Positions 9,155 through 17,310 of a DNA stretch of 64,000 nt are shown in pieces. Position 1 is the first letter of the stretch. The number at the start of each line of letters is the position of its first letter. A model generated the notes under the pieces. That model worked only from the letters and a program-made list of their open reading frames with translations. It searched no databases and was not told the DNA's origin. The DNA is taken from positions 1 to 64,000 of the forward strand of contig VFLI01000002.1 in assembly GCA_009885105.1 (NCBI GenBank). Direction: 5' to 3'. Source of the DNA: Spirochaetia bacterium. GTDB taxonomy: Bacteria > Spirochaetota > Leptospiria > Leptospirales > Leptonemataceae. The translations under genes and the position numbers were made by a program.

Positions 9155-10147
9155 ATGTTTATTCCAAGAATTATTTTTTCTGTACGATCATTTTCGTTTT
9201 TCACAATTCTGTTTCTGTATTCAACCTTAGCAAATTCCGCTTTGCGCGCACAGGGCGCGGAATTTCTAACAAACTTCCCGGTTTCTTGCACTCCGGGTGA
9301 GAATTGCTGGCTGATCGATCTTTTCGATCACGGCCCCGGCGATGCCGGAGGCGTTCAGGATTTCCAGTGCGGCAAACTTGCAACACCGCAGTCGAGGCAG
9401 ACAGTGATCGGCACAGGAAGAAGTTTTGCTGAGAATTCAGTTTTCCCGCCGGTTGTTGCGGCGGCGGCAGGAAAAGTACGATTTGTTAAAAACACAGAGA
9501 ACGACGACGGAAGCGGCGCCGATCCCGATGGCAATACCGTACAGATCGAACATCCCAACGGCTATATTACTATTTACATATATTTAAAAAAAGATAGTAT
9601 TCTTGTCAAGCAGGGGGATACAGTTGCCGGCGGACAGGCCATTGCCCGGGCCGGACAGAGCGGAAGAGCCCGGGAAATTTCCCTGGGTTTCAGAGTTTTC
9701 AGCGATAAGCAGGACGCTGTCGATCCATTCCGCGGAAAATGTGGAACAACCGGGCTCTGGCGCGCCAATCAGGCGCAGTATCCGGAACGCTTCGCTCTTC
9801 TGGATACCGGTATCAGCGCCGAGCGGCCTCAGAATTCTCACAGGGACCCGGAGATTACCAGTTCCACGGCGGGCAAAGAAATTTTTCTTTTTATAAAAAC
9901 AATGTCCGCCGCCAAAACGGACCGGTTCGAAGTTTCTCTCTGCGCTTTGAAGGAGGGCGGTCAGACTTCCGACATCTGCTTTCCGGTGAAAACCTGGCAG
10001 CCATCAGACAATGAAGGCTACAAATATCAGACCATCAGCTGGGATCTATCCGGCGACTTCAGCGCGATTCCCGGGATCTGGCGCATGAAACTTTCGCGCA
10101 ACGGCGCCGAGCTGAAGGCGTGGACATTCACGATCTGGAAGCAGTAG
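9155..10147 (+). CDS. Exported LytM/M23-fold protein lacking the zinc site
   Basis: 330 aa. The ATG at 9155 is chosen over TTG 9146 because AGGAG sits 9 bases upstream. Signal peptide to about residue 34. Residues 95-185 follow the M23 peptidase fold (PPVVAAAAGKVRFV, NTVQIEHPNGYIT, VKQGDTVAGGQAIARAGQSG), but the catalytic histidines are gone: the YxHL position reads YIYL and the HLHFEV position reads EISLGFRV. It is therefore probably a non-hydrolytic cell-wall or regulatory protein. The C-terminal 130 residues are beta-rich and of unknown type. Six cysteines suggest disulfides. The gene lies between two repeat clusters and is probably monocistronic. Confidence 0.7.
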   Translation: MFIPRIIFSVRSFSFFTILFLYSTLANSALRAQGAEFLTNFPVSCTPGENCWLIDLFDHGPGDAGGVQDFQCGKLATPQSRQTVIGTGRSFAENSVFPPVVAAAAGKVRFVKNTENDDGSGADPDGNTVQIEHPNGYITIYIYLKKDSILVKQGDTVAGGQAIARAGQSGRAREISLGFRVFSDKQDAVDPFRGKCGTTGLWRANQAQYPERFALLDTGISAERPQNSHRDPEITSSTAGKEIFLFIKTMSAAKTDRFEVSLCALKEGGQTSDICFPVKTWQPSDNEGYKYQTISWDLSGDFSAIPGIWRMKLSRNGAELKAWTFTIWKQ

Positions 10148-10182
10148 CCGGGGGGGCGGCGACAGGAACGATCGGGGATTCA

Positions 10183-10242
10183 CCGCAGAGGCGCGGAGGG
10201 CGCTGGATTCGGAGAAGATTTGAATATCCGCAGAGGAGGCGC
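10183..10242. repeat. CCGCAGAGG intergenic repeat
   Basis: CCGCAGAGG occurs at 10183 and again at 10228, each followed by a GGCGC or GGAGG run. The second copy reaches the moaE stop. This resembles the widespread ACCGCAGAGGCGCAGAG-type intergenic repeats of unknown function. Confidence 0.5.
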
Positions 10243-10661
10243 TACTTCCATTCAACCGATGCGTCTGAGTAGAATTCCTGCTTCCATATGGGAGCCTCAG
10301 ACTTTACCCGCAGAAGAATTGCCTCATTGGCCCTGTAGGCTTCTTTGCGGTGCACGGCCAGTGTGAGTATCACGACAGCCACTTCTCCAATTTCCAGACG
10401 GCCGATCCGGTGCATGCAGATGGCTTTTTTCAATCCAAATTCCTCTATCGCCTCCGCAACTATCTTTTCGATCATCTTTTCCGCCATCGTCTGATGAGCC
10501 TCATAAATCAGATGCGACACTTTCTTCCCCTCATTCTTGTTGCGAACTCGTCCGAGAAAAATAACTTCTCCTCCGCTCTCTTCGGAGGTGTAACAATCAA
10601 TCAGCTCATGGACCTGTATCGGTTCCGATGTTATAGCGATATAATTTTTTACAGTGCTCAT
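10242..10661 (-). CDS. moaE: Molybdopterin synthase catalytic subunit MoaE
   Basis: Large subunit of molybdopterin synthase; with thiocarboxylated MoaD it inserts two sulfurs into cyclic pyranopterin monophosphate. 139 aa, normal length. Diagnostic segments: GGEVIFLGRVRNKNEGKKV, LIYEAHQTMAEKMI, CMHRIGRLEIGEVAVVI, VHRKEAYRANEAIL and the C-terminal PIWKQEFYSDASVEW with the active-site lysine. The start ATG at 10661 is fixed by GGAGG 10 bases upstream, which is itself formed by the Gly-Gly codons at the moaD end; the two genes are 4 bases apart. Last gene of moaA-moaD-moaE. Confidence 0.95.
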   Translation of the reverse strand: MSTVKNYIAITSEPIQVHELIDCYTSEESGGEVIFLGRVRNKNEGKKVSHLIYEAHQTMAEKMIEKIVAEAIEEFGLKKAICMHRIGRLEIGEVAVVILTLAVHRKEAYRANEAILLRVKSEAPIWKQEFYSDASVEWK

Positions 10662-10665
10662 GGAT

Positions 10666-10908
10666 TCAGCCTCCGCTGGAAGGGGGAAAGAGACAGACCA
10701 CCGCGCCCGCATGAAGCCGGAACTGCGCGTCCACTATTTCTTCGTCCAGTGCATACCGGCAGTGGTTCAGTAAATCGCCGGCTTCCGTATGAATTTTTTT
10801 CAATGCTTCAACCGTCTCCTGAACTGTGCTTTCTTCTGGGATCTCCAATTCGAAGGAATCATCAAAATAATCCTTCAACTTTCCAAAAGTTTGAATTTCT
10901 ACTTTCAA
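10666..10908 (-). CDS. moaD: Molybdopterin synthase sulfur-carrier subunit MoaD
   Basis: 80-aa ubiquitin-like sulfur carrier. The C-terminal Gly-Gly (PPSSGG) is the site that is adenylated and thiocarboxylated. The N-terminal MKVEIQTFGKLKDYF strand is typical. The start is TTG at 10908 with GGAGGA 7 bases upstream; that ribosome site is made of the last two Gly codons of moaA. No MoeB-type activating enzyme is in the window, so activation must be provided from elsewhere. Confidence 0.93.
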   Translation of the reverse strand: MKVEIQTFGKLKDYFDDSFELEIPEESTVQETVEALKKIHTEAGDLLNHCRYALDEEIVDAQFRLHAGAVVCLFPPSSGG

Positions 10909-10911
10909 CTG

Positions 10912-11847
10912 TTATCCTCCTATCCTCATCATGTGAACCAGCTCTTCTCCGGAAAATTCTCTTTGCTTTTGGTCCAGAGCGCTGGCAAGATTTCTGGAAA
11001 GTTCTTCTCTGTCCTCGGAAACATCGTACGGCCGGCGGGAGGTAAGACAGCCAAACAGCTGGCCGGTATGGTCCATCCTCAGACGATCACAGTCCGAACA
11101 GAATGAATTTGAATGATTGGCTATGACGCCAAAAGATCTTCCGTCCAGTGTTCTGTAATAATTTGCCGTTCCGCTTACCGCCCTGCCCAGCGGTAGAATC
11201 GGCTCACCGCGGCCTAACGACTCTATGATTTCCTTTTCCGAAAAGAGGTCGCGTTCATGCGAAGCGGCAACCGGCCCCATTCGCATCAGCTCAAGAAATC
11301 TTACAGGGATCCCGCGAAGGTCAAAATAATTAAATATTGAAAACAATTGAGAACTGTTAATATTTCGCATCACCGTGCAGTTGATTTTCACTTTTAAACC
11401 GGACTCCACAGCGTCCTCAATGCCCGACAGAACCAGGGGAAGCTGATTCGAGCCCGACAATTTCTGAAAAGTCTGTGGATCGATGGAATCTACAGAAACA
11501 TTGATTCCATCCAGACCGGCGCTGCGCAGGCTGCCTGCCAGCCTCCCCAGCCGAATTCCATTAGTTGTCATGTGCACTTCCGGAATGCCGATCATTTTTA
11601 AGTCTTTAACTATTGAGACCAGAAAAGGGTAGAAGGTCGGTTCTCCGCCGGTGATTCTAACTTTTTGCAGAGGATTTATCTGATGAATTTTTTTAACGAG
11701 GTCAGTATAAAACTCAGCAGGTTTTACGTCTTTGCGCCCGAACCTGTCTCCTGCCGGATTGCAGTAGAGGCAGGAAAGATTGCAGTAAGATGTTACACTC
11801 AACCGAAGCGTTGAGAATTTACGCGCTGTTCGTTTATCATCAATCAT
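10912..11847 (-). CDS. moaA: GTP 3',8-cyclase MoaA (radical SAM)
   Basis: First enzyme of molybdenum cofactor synthesis; converts GTP to 3',8-cyclo-GTP with two [4Fe-4S] clusters. 311 aa. The N-terminal cluster motif is CNLSCLYC and the SAM-binding segment is RITGGEPTFYP. The C-terminal cluster is formed by FCSDCDRLRMDHTGQLFGC, and the chain ends in the conserved Gly-Gly (MMRIGG) needed for activity. Start ATG at 11847 with AGGAG upstream. First gene of a tight moaA-moaD-moaE operon. No clear Moco riboswitch was recognised in the 200 bases before it. Confidence 0.95.
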   Translation of the reverse strand: MIDDKRTARKFSTLRLSVTSYCNLSCLYCNPAGDRFGRKDVKPAEFYTDLVKKIHQINPLQKVRITGGEPTFYPFLVSIVKDLKMIGIPEVHMTTNGIRLGRLAGSLRSAGLDGINVSVDSIDPQTFQKLSGSNQLPLVLSGIEDAVESGLKVKINCTVMRNINSSQLFSIFNYFDLRGIPVRFLELMRMGPVAASHERDLFSEKEIIESLGRGEPILPLGRAVSGTANYYRTLDGRSFGVIANHSNSFCSDCDRLRMDHTGQLFGCLTSRRPYDVSEDREELSRNLASALDQKQREFSGEELVHMMRIGG

Positions 11848-12059
11848 TTACGGGCTCCTTTGCAATCCTATTCTCAAACAGGAAATTATGGCAGGCAGAG
11901 CCGTTTCCGAGTCCACCCTTACGTCCGGAAAGCCATAGCGATTGCCACAGGCCTTCAGGATCGGAGCTGATTAAATTTTTAAGTCATTATTTAAGACACC
12001 CTCCATTTCTCTACAACATTTTCACCTTAAAAAGATTCGCGACCGGCTGAAGCTGCTGG

Positions 12060-12203
12060 ATGGCATGGTTTGAAGAACCAACAAAGTATTTTTTCTTTAC
12101 CGGCAAGGACACCGTCGGCAAAACGTCGTCTGCGCTGGCTGACGCCATAAAACGAATCGGTATCATTGGCAACAGCAAAAAGGAGTTGAAATGGACAGCT
12201 TAA
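12060..12203 (+). pseudogene. arsA: Stub of arsA (arsenite-pump ATPase), N-terminal P-loop only
   Basis: A 47-codon reading frame encodes PTKYFFFTGKDTVGKTS, which matches the ArsA N-terminal P-loop (consensus FFTGKGGVGKTS) with the second and third loop glycines changed to Asp and Thr. It then runs out of frame similarity and stops inside the start of acr3 (stop 12201-12203, acr3 ATG 12191). The rest of ArsA (about 500 aa) is missing, so this is a deletion remnant. Another short open stretch just upstream (ending LLDGMV at 12073) may be further debris. A leader-peptide role coupling into acr3 is possible but secondary. Confidence 0.7.
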
Positions 12204-13297
12204 CTACGGCCACGCCGCCTGTTGCGCCCCGGCGTCTGGATTTTTTCGAGCGATATCTGACCCTCTGGGTTTTCATCTGCATGATTGTGGGCGTGGGCGG
12301 TGGTATACTCTTTCCCGGCGCTGCGGGCGCGCTCGGCCGGCTTGAATTCGGGAGGGATTCGCATGTCAACATTCCCATCGCCGTGCTCATCTGGCTCATG
12401 ATCTATCCGATGATGCTGAAGATTGATTTTAGCGGCATCAAAGGCGTGTTCGCCAGACCAAAGGGCCTGTTCATCACCCTGTTTGTAAACTGGCTGATCA
12501 AACCGTTCAGCATGGCGCTGCTGGGTTTTATCTTTGTGAAGACTCTCTACTCGGGCTGGTTTGCGCTGTTTGACGCAGGCACTGCGAACAACTACACAGC
12601 CGGTCTCATCATTCTTGCTGCAGCGCCCTGCACGGCGATGGTCTTCGTCTGGAGCTACCTCACGGACGGCGACGGTCCGTACACCCTGGCCCAGGTCGCC
12701 GTCAACGACTTGATTATGGTATTCGCCTTTGCTCCGCTGGTGATGTTTCTCGTGGGCGTCACTGGTGTGCAGATCCCCGGAAGAATTTTATTCATTTCCG
12801 TTCTTGTTTTCATCGTCATACCGCTTGCAGCAGGCTGGATCAGCCGAAGCGCACTCATCAAGACCCGCGGCGCTGAATGGTTCGAAATTATGCTTCTGCC
12901 CAAATTCCGCCCGGTGACGATAGTCGCGCTCCTTCTGACGTTGGTAATGATCTTCGCCTTCCAGGCCGAAAATATCGTCAAAAATTGGTTCGTCGTTATT
13001 TTGCTCGCGATCCCGATCCTCATTCAGGTTTATTTCAATTCAAGCCTCACATACCTGCTCATGCGGTTCTTCCGGGTGCGGCATAACGTGGCAACCCCGG
13101 GCTCATTGATTGGCGCGAGTAATTTTTTTGAACTGGCCGTCGCGGTCGCCATCACGCTCTTTGGACCAACAAGTCCGGCGGCGCTGGCTGTCGTTGTAGG
13201 TGTGCTTGTGGAGGTTCCGGTCATGCTCTCTGTGTGTAAAATGTGCACTGCTTCGCGTGATTGGTACATTAAAAGCAACAGGGAGGATACGCTTTAA
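12191..13297 (+). CDS. acr3: Arsenite efflux permease Acr3
   Basis: Ten-TM arsenite/antimonite exporter of the Acr3 (BASS) family, 368 aa. Recognised from LTLWVFICMIVGVGGGILFP near the N-terminus, IAVLIWLMIYPMMLKID, the essential-cysteine motif AAAPCTAMVFVWSYL in TM4, and GASNFFELAVAVAI with the conserved Glu in TM9. ATG with AGGAG upstream. The next gene arsC begins on the last base of the stop codon (TAATGA), so the two are co-translated. It can act without ArsA, which fits the loss of arsA just upstream. No arsR repressor is visible. Confidence 0.95.
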   Translation: MDSLTTATPPVAPRRLDFFERYLTLWVFICMIVGVGGGILFPGAAGALGRLEFGRDSHVNIPIAVLIWLMIYPMMLKIDFSGIKGVFARPKGLFITLFVNWLIKPFSMALLGFIFVKTLYSGWFALFDAGTANNYTAGLIILAAAPCTAMVFVWSYLTDGDGPYTLAQVAVNDLIMVFAFAPLVMFLVGVTGVQIPGRILFISVLVFIVIPLAAGWISRSALIKTRGAEWFEIMLLPKFRPVTIVALLLTLVMIFAFQAENIVKNWFVVILLAIPILIQVYFNSSLTYLLMRFFRVRHNVATPGSLIGASNFFELAVAVAITLFGPTSPAALAVVVGVLVEVPVMLSVCKMCTASRDWYIKSNREDTL

Positions 13298-13683
13298 TGA
13301 AAAGATTTTTATTTGTATGCATTGAAAATTCAAACCGCAGCCAGATGGCTCAGGCTTTTGCTAAAATTTACGGCGGCGACAAGATCGAGGCTTACAGCGC
13401 CGGATCGCGTCCTTCTGGAAAGGTGAATCCGAAGGCAGTTGAGTCGATGAAAGAAATCGGGTATGATCTGAGCACGCACACTTCAAAATCATTGGACGAT
13501 CTGCCGGCCGGAGAATTTGAGTACGTCGTTACGATGGGCTGCGGCGACGCCTGTCCGTGGATTCCGGCGAAAAACCGTTTGGACTGGCAGATCCCGGATC
13601 CTCGTGAGATGACACCGGAGGAGTTTCGAAAGGTGCGCGATTTAATCGGGGCGAAGGTCAAGGAAATAGTTGTCATTCTGTAG
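13297..13683 (+). CDS. arsC: Arsenate reductase, low-MW phosphatase type
   Basis: Reduces arsenate to arsenite for export by Acr3. 128 aa, low-molecular-weight tyrosine phosphatase fold. The anion loop is FVCIENSNRS (Cys8-x5-Arg14); the redox relay cysteines are probably Cys82 and Cys86 (MGCGDACP), and WQIPDP supplies the acid Asp101. The thioredoxin-coupled class is inferred from the extra cysteines. Overlaps the acr3 stop by one base. Confidence 0.92.
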   Translation: MKRFLFVCIENSNRSQMAQAFAKIYGGDKIEAYSAGSRPSGKVNPKAVESMKEIGYDLSTHTSKSLDDLPAGEFEYVVTMGCGDACPWIPAKNRLDWQIPDPREMTPEEFRKVRDLIGAKVKEIVVIL

Positions 13684-13745
13684 ATGGCTGGCGCGCTAAT
13701 CAATGATTATTTTTATTGTTTTTTATTATATATTATTATTATCCT

Positions 13746-14546
13746 ATGGATTTAGACCATTACATCATTCTGTCGTCTCTTTTCTTCATCATTGCTCTCG
13801 TATATTCGAGCGTCGGATTTGGCGGAGGAAGCAGTTACCTGGCCGTTGCCGCTCTGTTTGGCATAACCGGAGCTTCTCTGCCTGTGATCGCTCTGTTCTG
13901 CAATATTACTGTAGTCGCCATTGGCACTGTGTACGCAGTAAAAAATGATTATCTGCGCCTGCGCCGATTCGCGCCATTTATTGCCTCCAGTGTTCCCTTT
14001 GCTTTCCTGGGCGGAATCTTGAGCATCCCCGGCGCCGTTTATTCCCTGATAGCCGGGTTGACCCTCTGCGGTGCGGGCGCTCTGCTTTTTTTTAAACAAT
14101 CAAAACCAATCACCGAATTCAATTCCGCAAGCAATCATAATTTTCTGAGGCATCCTGTCGTATCGCTGGCAGCCGGCGGACTGATTGGTTTTCTTTCGGG
14201 CGTCGTCGGCATTGGAGGCGGAATATTTCTGGCGCCCTATCTGTACTTTCTAAAATGGGGAAACTACAGGGAAATCCAGTCCGCGACAGCATTTTTTATT
14301 CTTGTCAATTCTATAGCAGGACTTACCGGACAGATACTGAGACAGGATTCGTTTTTCTCGGCGATAGGCGCTCTGAAAGTCGCTATACTGCTGGGAATAA
14401 GCGTATTTCTTGGCGGTCTTGCCGGTTCAAAACTTGGATTTACTATTTTTAAGGAAAGAACGATTCGCGCCATCACCGGAGCGATTGTGATTCTGGCAGG
14501 CACAAGATTTCTTTTCACATATTTTAACGCTGCAGGTCTATTATGA
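13746..14546 (+). CDS. TauE/SafE family membrane transporter
   Basis: About 266 aa, eight predicted TM segments, two-fold repeat of the TauE/SafE (UPF0721) family, which exports or imports sulfur-containing anions such as sulfite and sulfoacetate. Repeat signatures: VYSSVGFGGGSSYLAVAALF in the first half and GFLSGVVGIGGGIFLAPYLY in the second. The ATG at 13746 is used; a TTG at 13716 is also open in a very AT-rich stretch. Its stop overlaps the moaCB start (ATGA), so it heads the Moco operon. Oxyanion transport linked to Moco (sulfite, or possibly molybdate) is an inference from position only. Confidence 0.82.
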   Translation: MDLDHYIILSSLFFIIALVYSSVGFGGGSSYLAVAALFGITGASLPVIALFCNITVVAIGTVYAVKNDYLRLRRFAPFIASSVPFAFLGGILSIPGAVYSLIAGLTLCGAGALLFFKQSKPITEFNSASNHNFLRHPVVSLAAGGLIGFLSGVVGIGGGIFLAPYLYFLKWGNYREIQSATAFFILVNSIAGLTGQILRQDSFFSAIGALKVAILLGISVFLGGLAGSKLGFTIFKERTIRAITGAIVILAGTRFLFTYFNAAGLL

Positions 14547-15478
14547 ATGATGTTACAGGCAAACCGATAAGACTTAGAACGGCAACCGCCCAGGGCAGTC
14601 TTGCGATTGGAAAAGCGGCGCGTGAAGCTGTGGAGACCGCAACTGTGCCCAAAGGGAATCCTTTTGAGATTGCAAAAGCGGCGGGGTTGATCGCAATAAA
14701 AAAGACGCCCGATTTGATACCTCACTGCCATCCCGTCGCCATCGACGGGGCTGAGTTCAAATTCTCGCTTTCTGCGAAGGACGAAGGCGGAATCGTTCTT
14801 GTTCAATGCCTGGTTAAATCAATCGCCCGCACAGGTCCTGAAATGGAAGCTCTGCAGGGTGTGTCTTCCGCCCTGCTTGTAATTTATGATTTATTAAAAC
14901 CCATCGATACGAATCTTGAAATCCAGTCCATTCGCCTGGTAGAAAAAACTGGCGGAAAGTCAGATCCCAGAAACCGGGTCCGTGAAAATCTCCGCGCCTC
15001 GATCTTCGTAATCTCGGATGCAGTGACGCTTGGAAAAAAAGAAGATGGCGCAGGTCCGATCATAAAACAGATGATCGAAAAAGCCGGCATTGCTGTGGCA
15101 AGGTTCGAAGTTCTTTCTTCGGATCGGGATTTAATAGAGAAAAAAATTAAAACTTCCGTTGACGAATCCATTCCCTTTATCTTACTTCTGGGAGGAACCG
15201 GGATTGCGCCCCATGAATCGACTGCGGACATCGTTGAGCGATTGGCCGAACGCAGCGTTCCGGGTATTGCAGAAATGATGCGCAGTCACGGAATGGAAAT
15301 CACGCCTCTGGCTATGTTTTCGCGGTCTTATGCGGGAGTTCTCGGCCTGTCTTTGATTGTCGCCATGCCCGGTAGCAGTTCCGGCGCAAAACAGAGCCTT
15401 GAGGCGATTCTGCCGGCAGTGTTTCAGGCGCATCGTATGCTGGCAAAAAAGAAGGATGAAGGTGGACGGCGAAATTGA
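14543..15478 (+). CDS. moaCB: MoaC-MoaB fusion protein
   Basis: Bifunctional Moco protein. Residues 1-150 are MoaC (cyclic pyranopterin monophosphate synthase): KKTPDLIPHCHPV, EMEALQGVSSALLVIYDLLK and KTGGKSD with the catalytic Asp/Lys residues. Residues 150-305 are a MoaB/MogA-type domain that adenylates molybdopterin: FVISDAVTLGKKEDGAGPII and LLLGGTGIAPHESTADIVE. The MoaC N-terminus is shorter than in E. coli, beginning at the DVT strand. MoaC-MoaB fusions are known in other bacteria. Translationally coupled to tauE by ATGA. Confidence 0.92.
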   Translation: MNDVTGKPIRLRTATAQGSLAIGKAAREAVETATVPKGNPFEIAKAAGLIAIKKTPDLIPHCHPVAIDGAEFKFSLSAKDEGGIVLVQCLVKSIARTGPEMEALQGVSSALLVIYDLLKPIDTNLEIQSIRLVEKTGGKSDPRNRVRENLRASIFVISDAVTLGKKEDGAGPIIKQMIEKAGIAVARFEVLSSDRDLIEKKIKTSVDESIPFILLLGGTGIAPHESTADIVERLAERSVPGIAEMMRSHGMEITPLAMFSRSYAGVLGLSLIVAMPGSSSGAKQSLEAILPAVFQAHRMLAKKKDEGGRRN

Positions 15479-15496
15479 ATGCAATGACTGGCGCCT

Positions 15497-16681
15497 ATGA
15501 TTGATTATCGAACAGCCTCTGATCTTGTTCAGAAGAACATACTCTCGCCACGGATTGAAGATGTATCCATCGATGCAGCGCTCGGCCGGGTGCTGACGCA
15601 GGATGTCATTGCGGACCGCGATTATCCTCCGTTTCATCGCTCCAGCATGGACGGATATGCGGTGAATTTCGCGGAGATCCCCGAATCCAGACCGTTTCAA
15701 CTATTGGAGCAGTCCGTGCAGTATGCGGGAAAAGCCGCCGGCGAATTGAATCCACACTCCTGTATAAAAATTATGACGGGAGCGCCAGTTCCATCAGGGG
15801 CTGACACCGTAATCAAAATTGAGGATTCGCAAAAAACAGACGACCTCGTTTCCTTCAATCCCGGAAAATTTTTTTCAGGCATGAATATCGCTCTTCAGGG
15901 AGAAGATACACGCGCAGGAGAACTGCTTCTGCCCCGCGGAACAATCATTGGCCCCATAGAAACCGGATGTCTGGCAACATGCGGACTGACATCTGTAAAA
16001 GTCGCAAAACCTCCCGCGGTCAGCATCATAATCACCGGAGATGAGCTGGCCATGCCGGGAGACGCAATAGAATCCTATAATATAAGATCTTCCAACTATT
16101 TTGTTCTGCTGTCTTTCTCCAGAAAGACGGGAATCGAGCCCGTGATGCTGTTTTCTAAAGACACAGCGGATGAACTGGAAAAAACAATTCGCAGCGCTAT
16201 CGGCAGTGATATTATAATTTTGACGGGAGGCGTCTCAAAGGGCGACCGGGATTTTGTGCCGGAAATTCTCGAGAAACTCGGATTTGAAAATATTTTCCAC
16301 GGCGTGAACATCAAGCCGGGCAAACCTTTCTGGTTCGGACGCAGTAGAACCACCGTTGTTTTTGGGCTGCCGGGAAATCCTTTTGCTGTAATGACGGCCT
16401 GGAAACTGTTCGTGGAAAATTTTCTCCTCGGCAGTATGGGCGCGAAATCCGCAAATCCAATTTTTCTTCCTATCGCACAGGCCAGAACAAAAAAAGATAA
16501 GCGAAATGAATTTTTTCCCTGCCGAATTGAAACGAGAGATGGAATATCTATTTTGAGAGAAGTACGAATCAACGGCAGCGGCGATATTCGCGCAGGGCTT
16601 TTGACAGATGGAATCGGTCTTCATCCAGCCGGCGCAGAAATACTTTCGAGCGAATCCAGAATTGAGTTCCATTTATGGTAG
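15497..16681 (+). CDS. moeA: Molybdopterin molybdenumtransferase MoeA
   Basis: Inserts molybdate into adenylated molybdopterin. 394 aa with the MoeA domain order. Evidence: RDYPPFHRSSMDGYAV near residue 45, IKIMTGAPVPSGADTVIKIE, the MoaB-like domain with VSIIITGDEL and ILTGGVSKGDRDFVPEIL, and IKPGKPFWFG followed by GLPGNPFAVM. ATG at 15497, 18 bases after moaCB; no strong ribosome site. The last 7 bases overlap mobA. Together with moaA-E and moaCB it covers synthesis up to Mo insertion. Confidence 0.95.
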   Translation: MIDYRTASDLVQKNILSPRIEDVSIDAALGRVLTQDVIADRDYPPFHRSSMDGYAVNFAEIPESRPFQLLEQSVQYAGKAAGELNPHSCIKIMTGAPVPSGADTVIKIEDSQKTDDLVSFNPGKFFSGMNIALQGEDTRAGELLLPRGTIIGPIETGCLATCGLTSVKVAKPPAVSIIITGDELAMPGDAIESYNIRSSNYFVLLSFSRKTGIEPVMLFSKDTADELEKTIRSAIGSDIIILTGGVSKGDRDFVPEILEKLGFENIFHGVNIKPGKPFWFGRSRTTVVFGLPGNPFAVMTAWKLFVENFLLGSMGAKSANPIFLPIAQARTKKDKRNEFFPCRIETRDGISILREVRINGSGDIRAGLLTDGIGLHPAGAEILSSESRIEFHLW

Positions 16682-17280
16682 GAAGAAGACTGATAAAAGG
16701 CGTGGTTCTTGCCGGCGGAAAAAGCAAAAGAATGGGGAGCGACAAGGCTGTCCTTTCTCTGGGTGATAAAACCTGGGGGGAAGTCGCCCTGAACCGTTTC
16801 CGTGAACTTGGCATTGACTCAGCGCTGTCTGTCAATTCAGAGCAGGCTGTAAAATGGAAATCTCTCTTCCCCGAAACCACAATGGTCGTCGATTCCATGG
16901 ACGCTGCGGGCGGTCCATTGCGCGGGATTCTCAGCGCGCATAAAGCCTTTCCTCAGAACGATCTGTTCGTGACTGCCTGCGATCTCCCGATGATCACTGC
17001 CGATCTGATGAGGACACTGCTCGCCGATTACCAGAACCACACCAGCAGTTACGACTACTTTGCATATAGTAAAGATGATGTAGAACCTCTCTGCGCGATT
17101 TACCGATACGAAGCTCTGGCCTCGCTGCATTCAGCTCTTTCAGACGGTTCACTGACTCAACACTGTCCCAGAAAAATAATTAAAGGCGGCCGCACCAGGA
17201 TCCTGGATCTGCCGGCGGATCACAGACAGCAGTTGAACAACTTCAATACCGCCGCCGATATCGCCGAATTTCTTTCCTGA
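16675..17280 (+). CDS. mobA: Molybdenum cofactor guanylyltransferase MobA
   Basis: Adds GMP from GTP to Mo-molybdopterin to give the bis-MGD form, so the organism likely makes a DMSO-reductase-family enzyme. 201 aa nucleotidyltransferase: VVLAGGKSKRMGSDKA (nucleotide loop), GGPLRGILSAHKAF, and FVTACDLPMIT (metal-binding Asp). Starts inside the moeA stop region with a 7-base overlap. Last gene of the plus-strand Moco operon; converges with ygiQ 30 bases on. Confidence 0.93.
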   Translation: MVGRRLIKGVVLAGGKSKRMGSDKAVLSLGDKTWGEVALNRFRELGIDSALSVNSEQAVKWKSLFPETTMVVDSMDAAGGPLRGILSAHKAFPQNDLFVTACDLPMITADLMRTLLADYQNHTSSYDYFAYSKDDVEPLCAIYRYEALASLHSALSDGSLTQHCPRKIIKGGRTRILDLPADHRQQLNNFNTAADIAEFLS

Positions 17281-17310
17281 ATAAACCGGTTTAACAGAAT
17301 CCGACCAGTC

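Noticed and set aside
11848-12059. Possible Moco riboswitch or small gene upstream of moaA
   Set aside because: No conserved Moco-element core was recognised. The open frame on the minus strand has no start codon or ribosome site.
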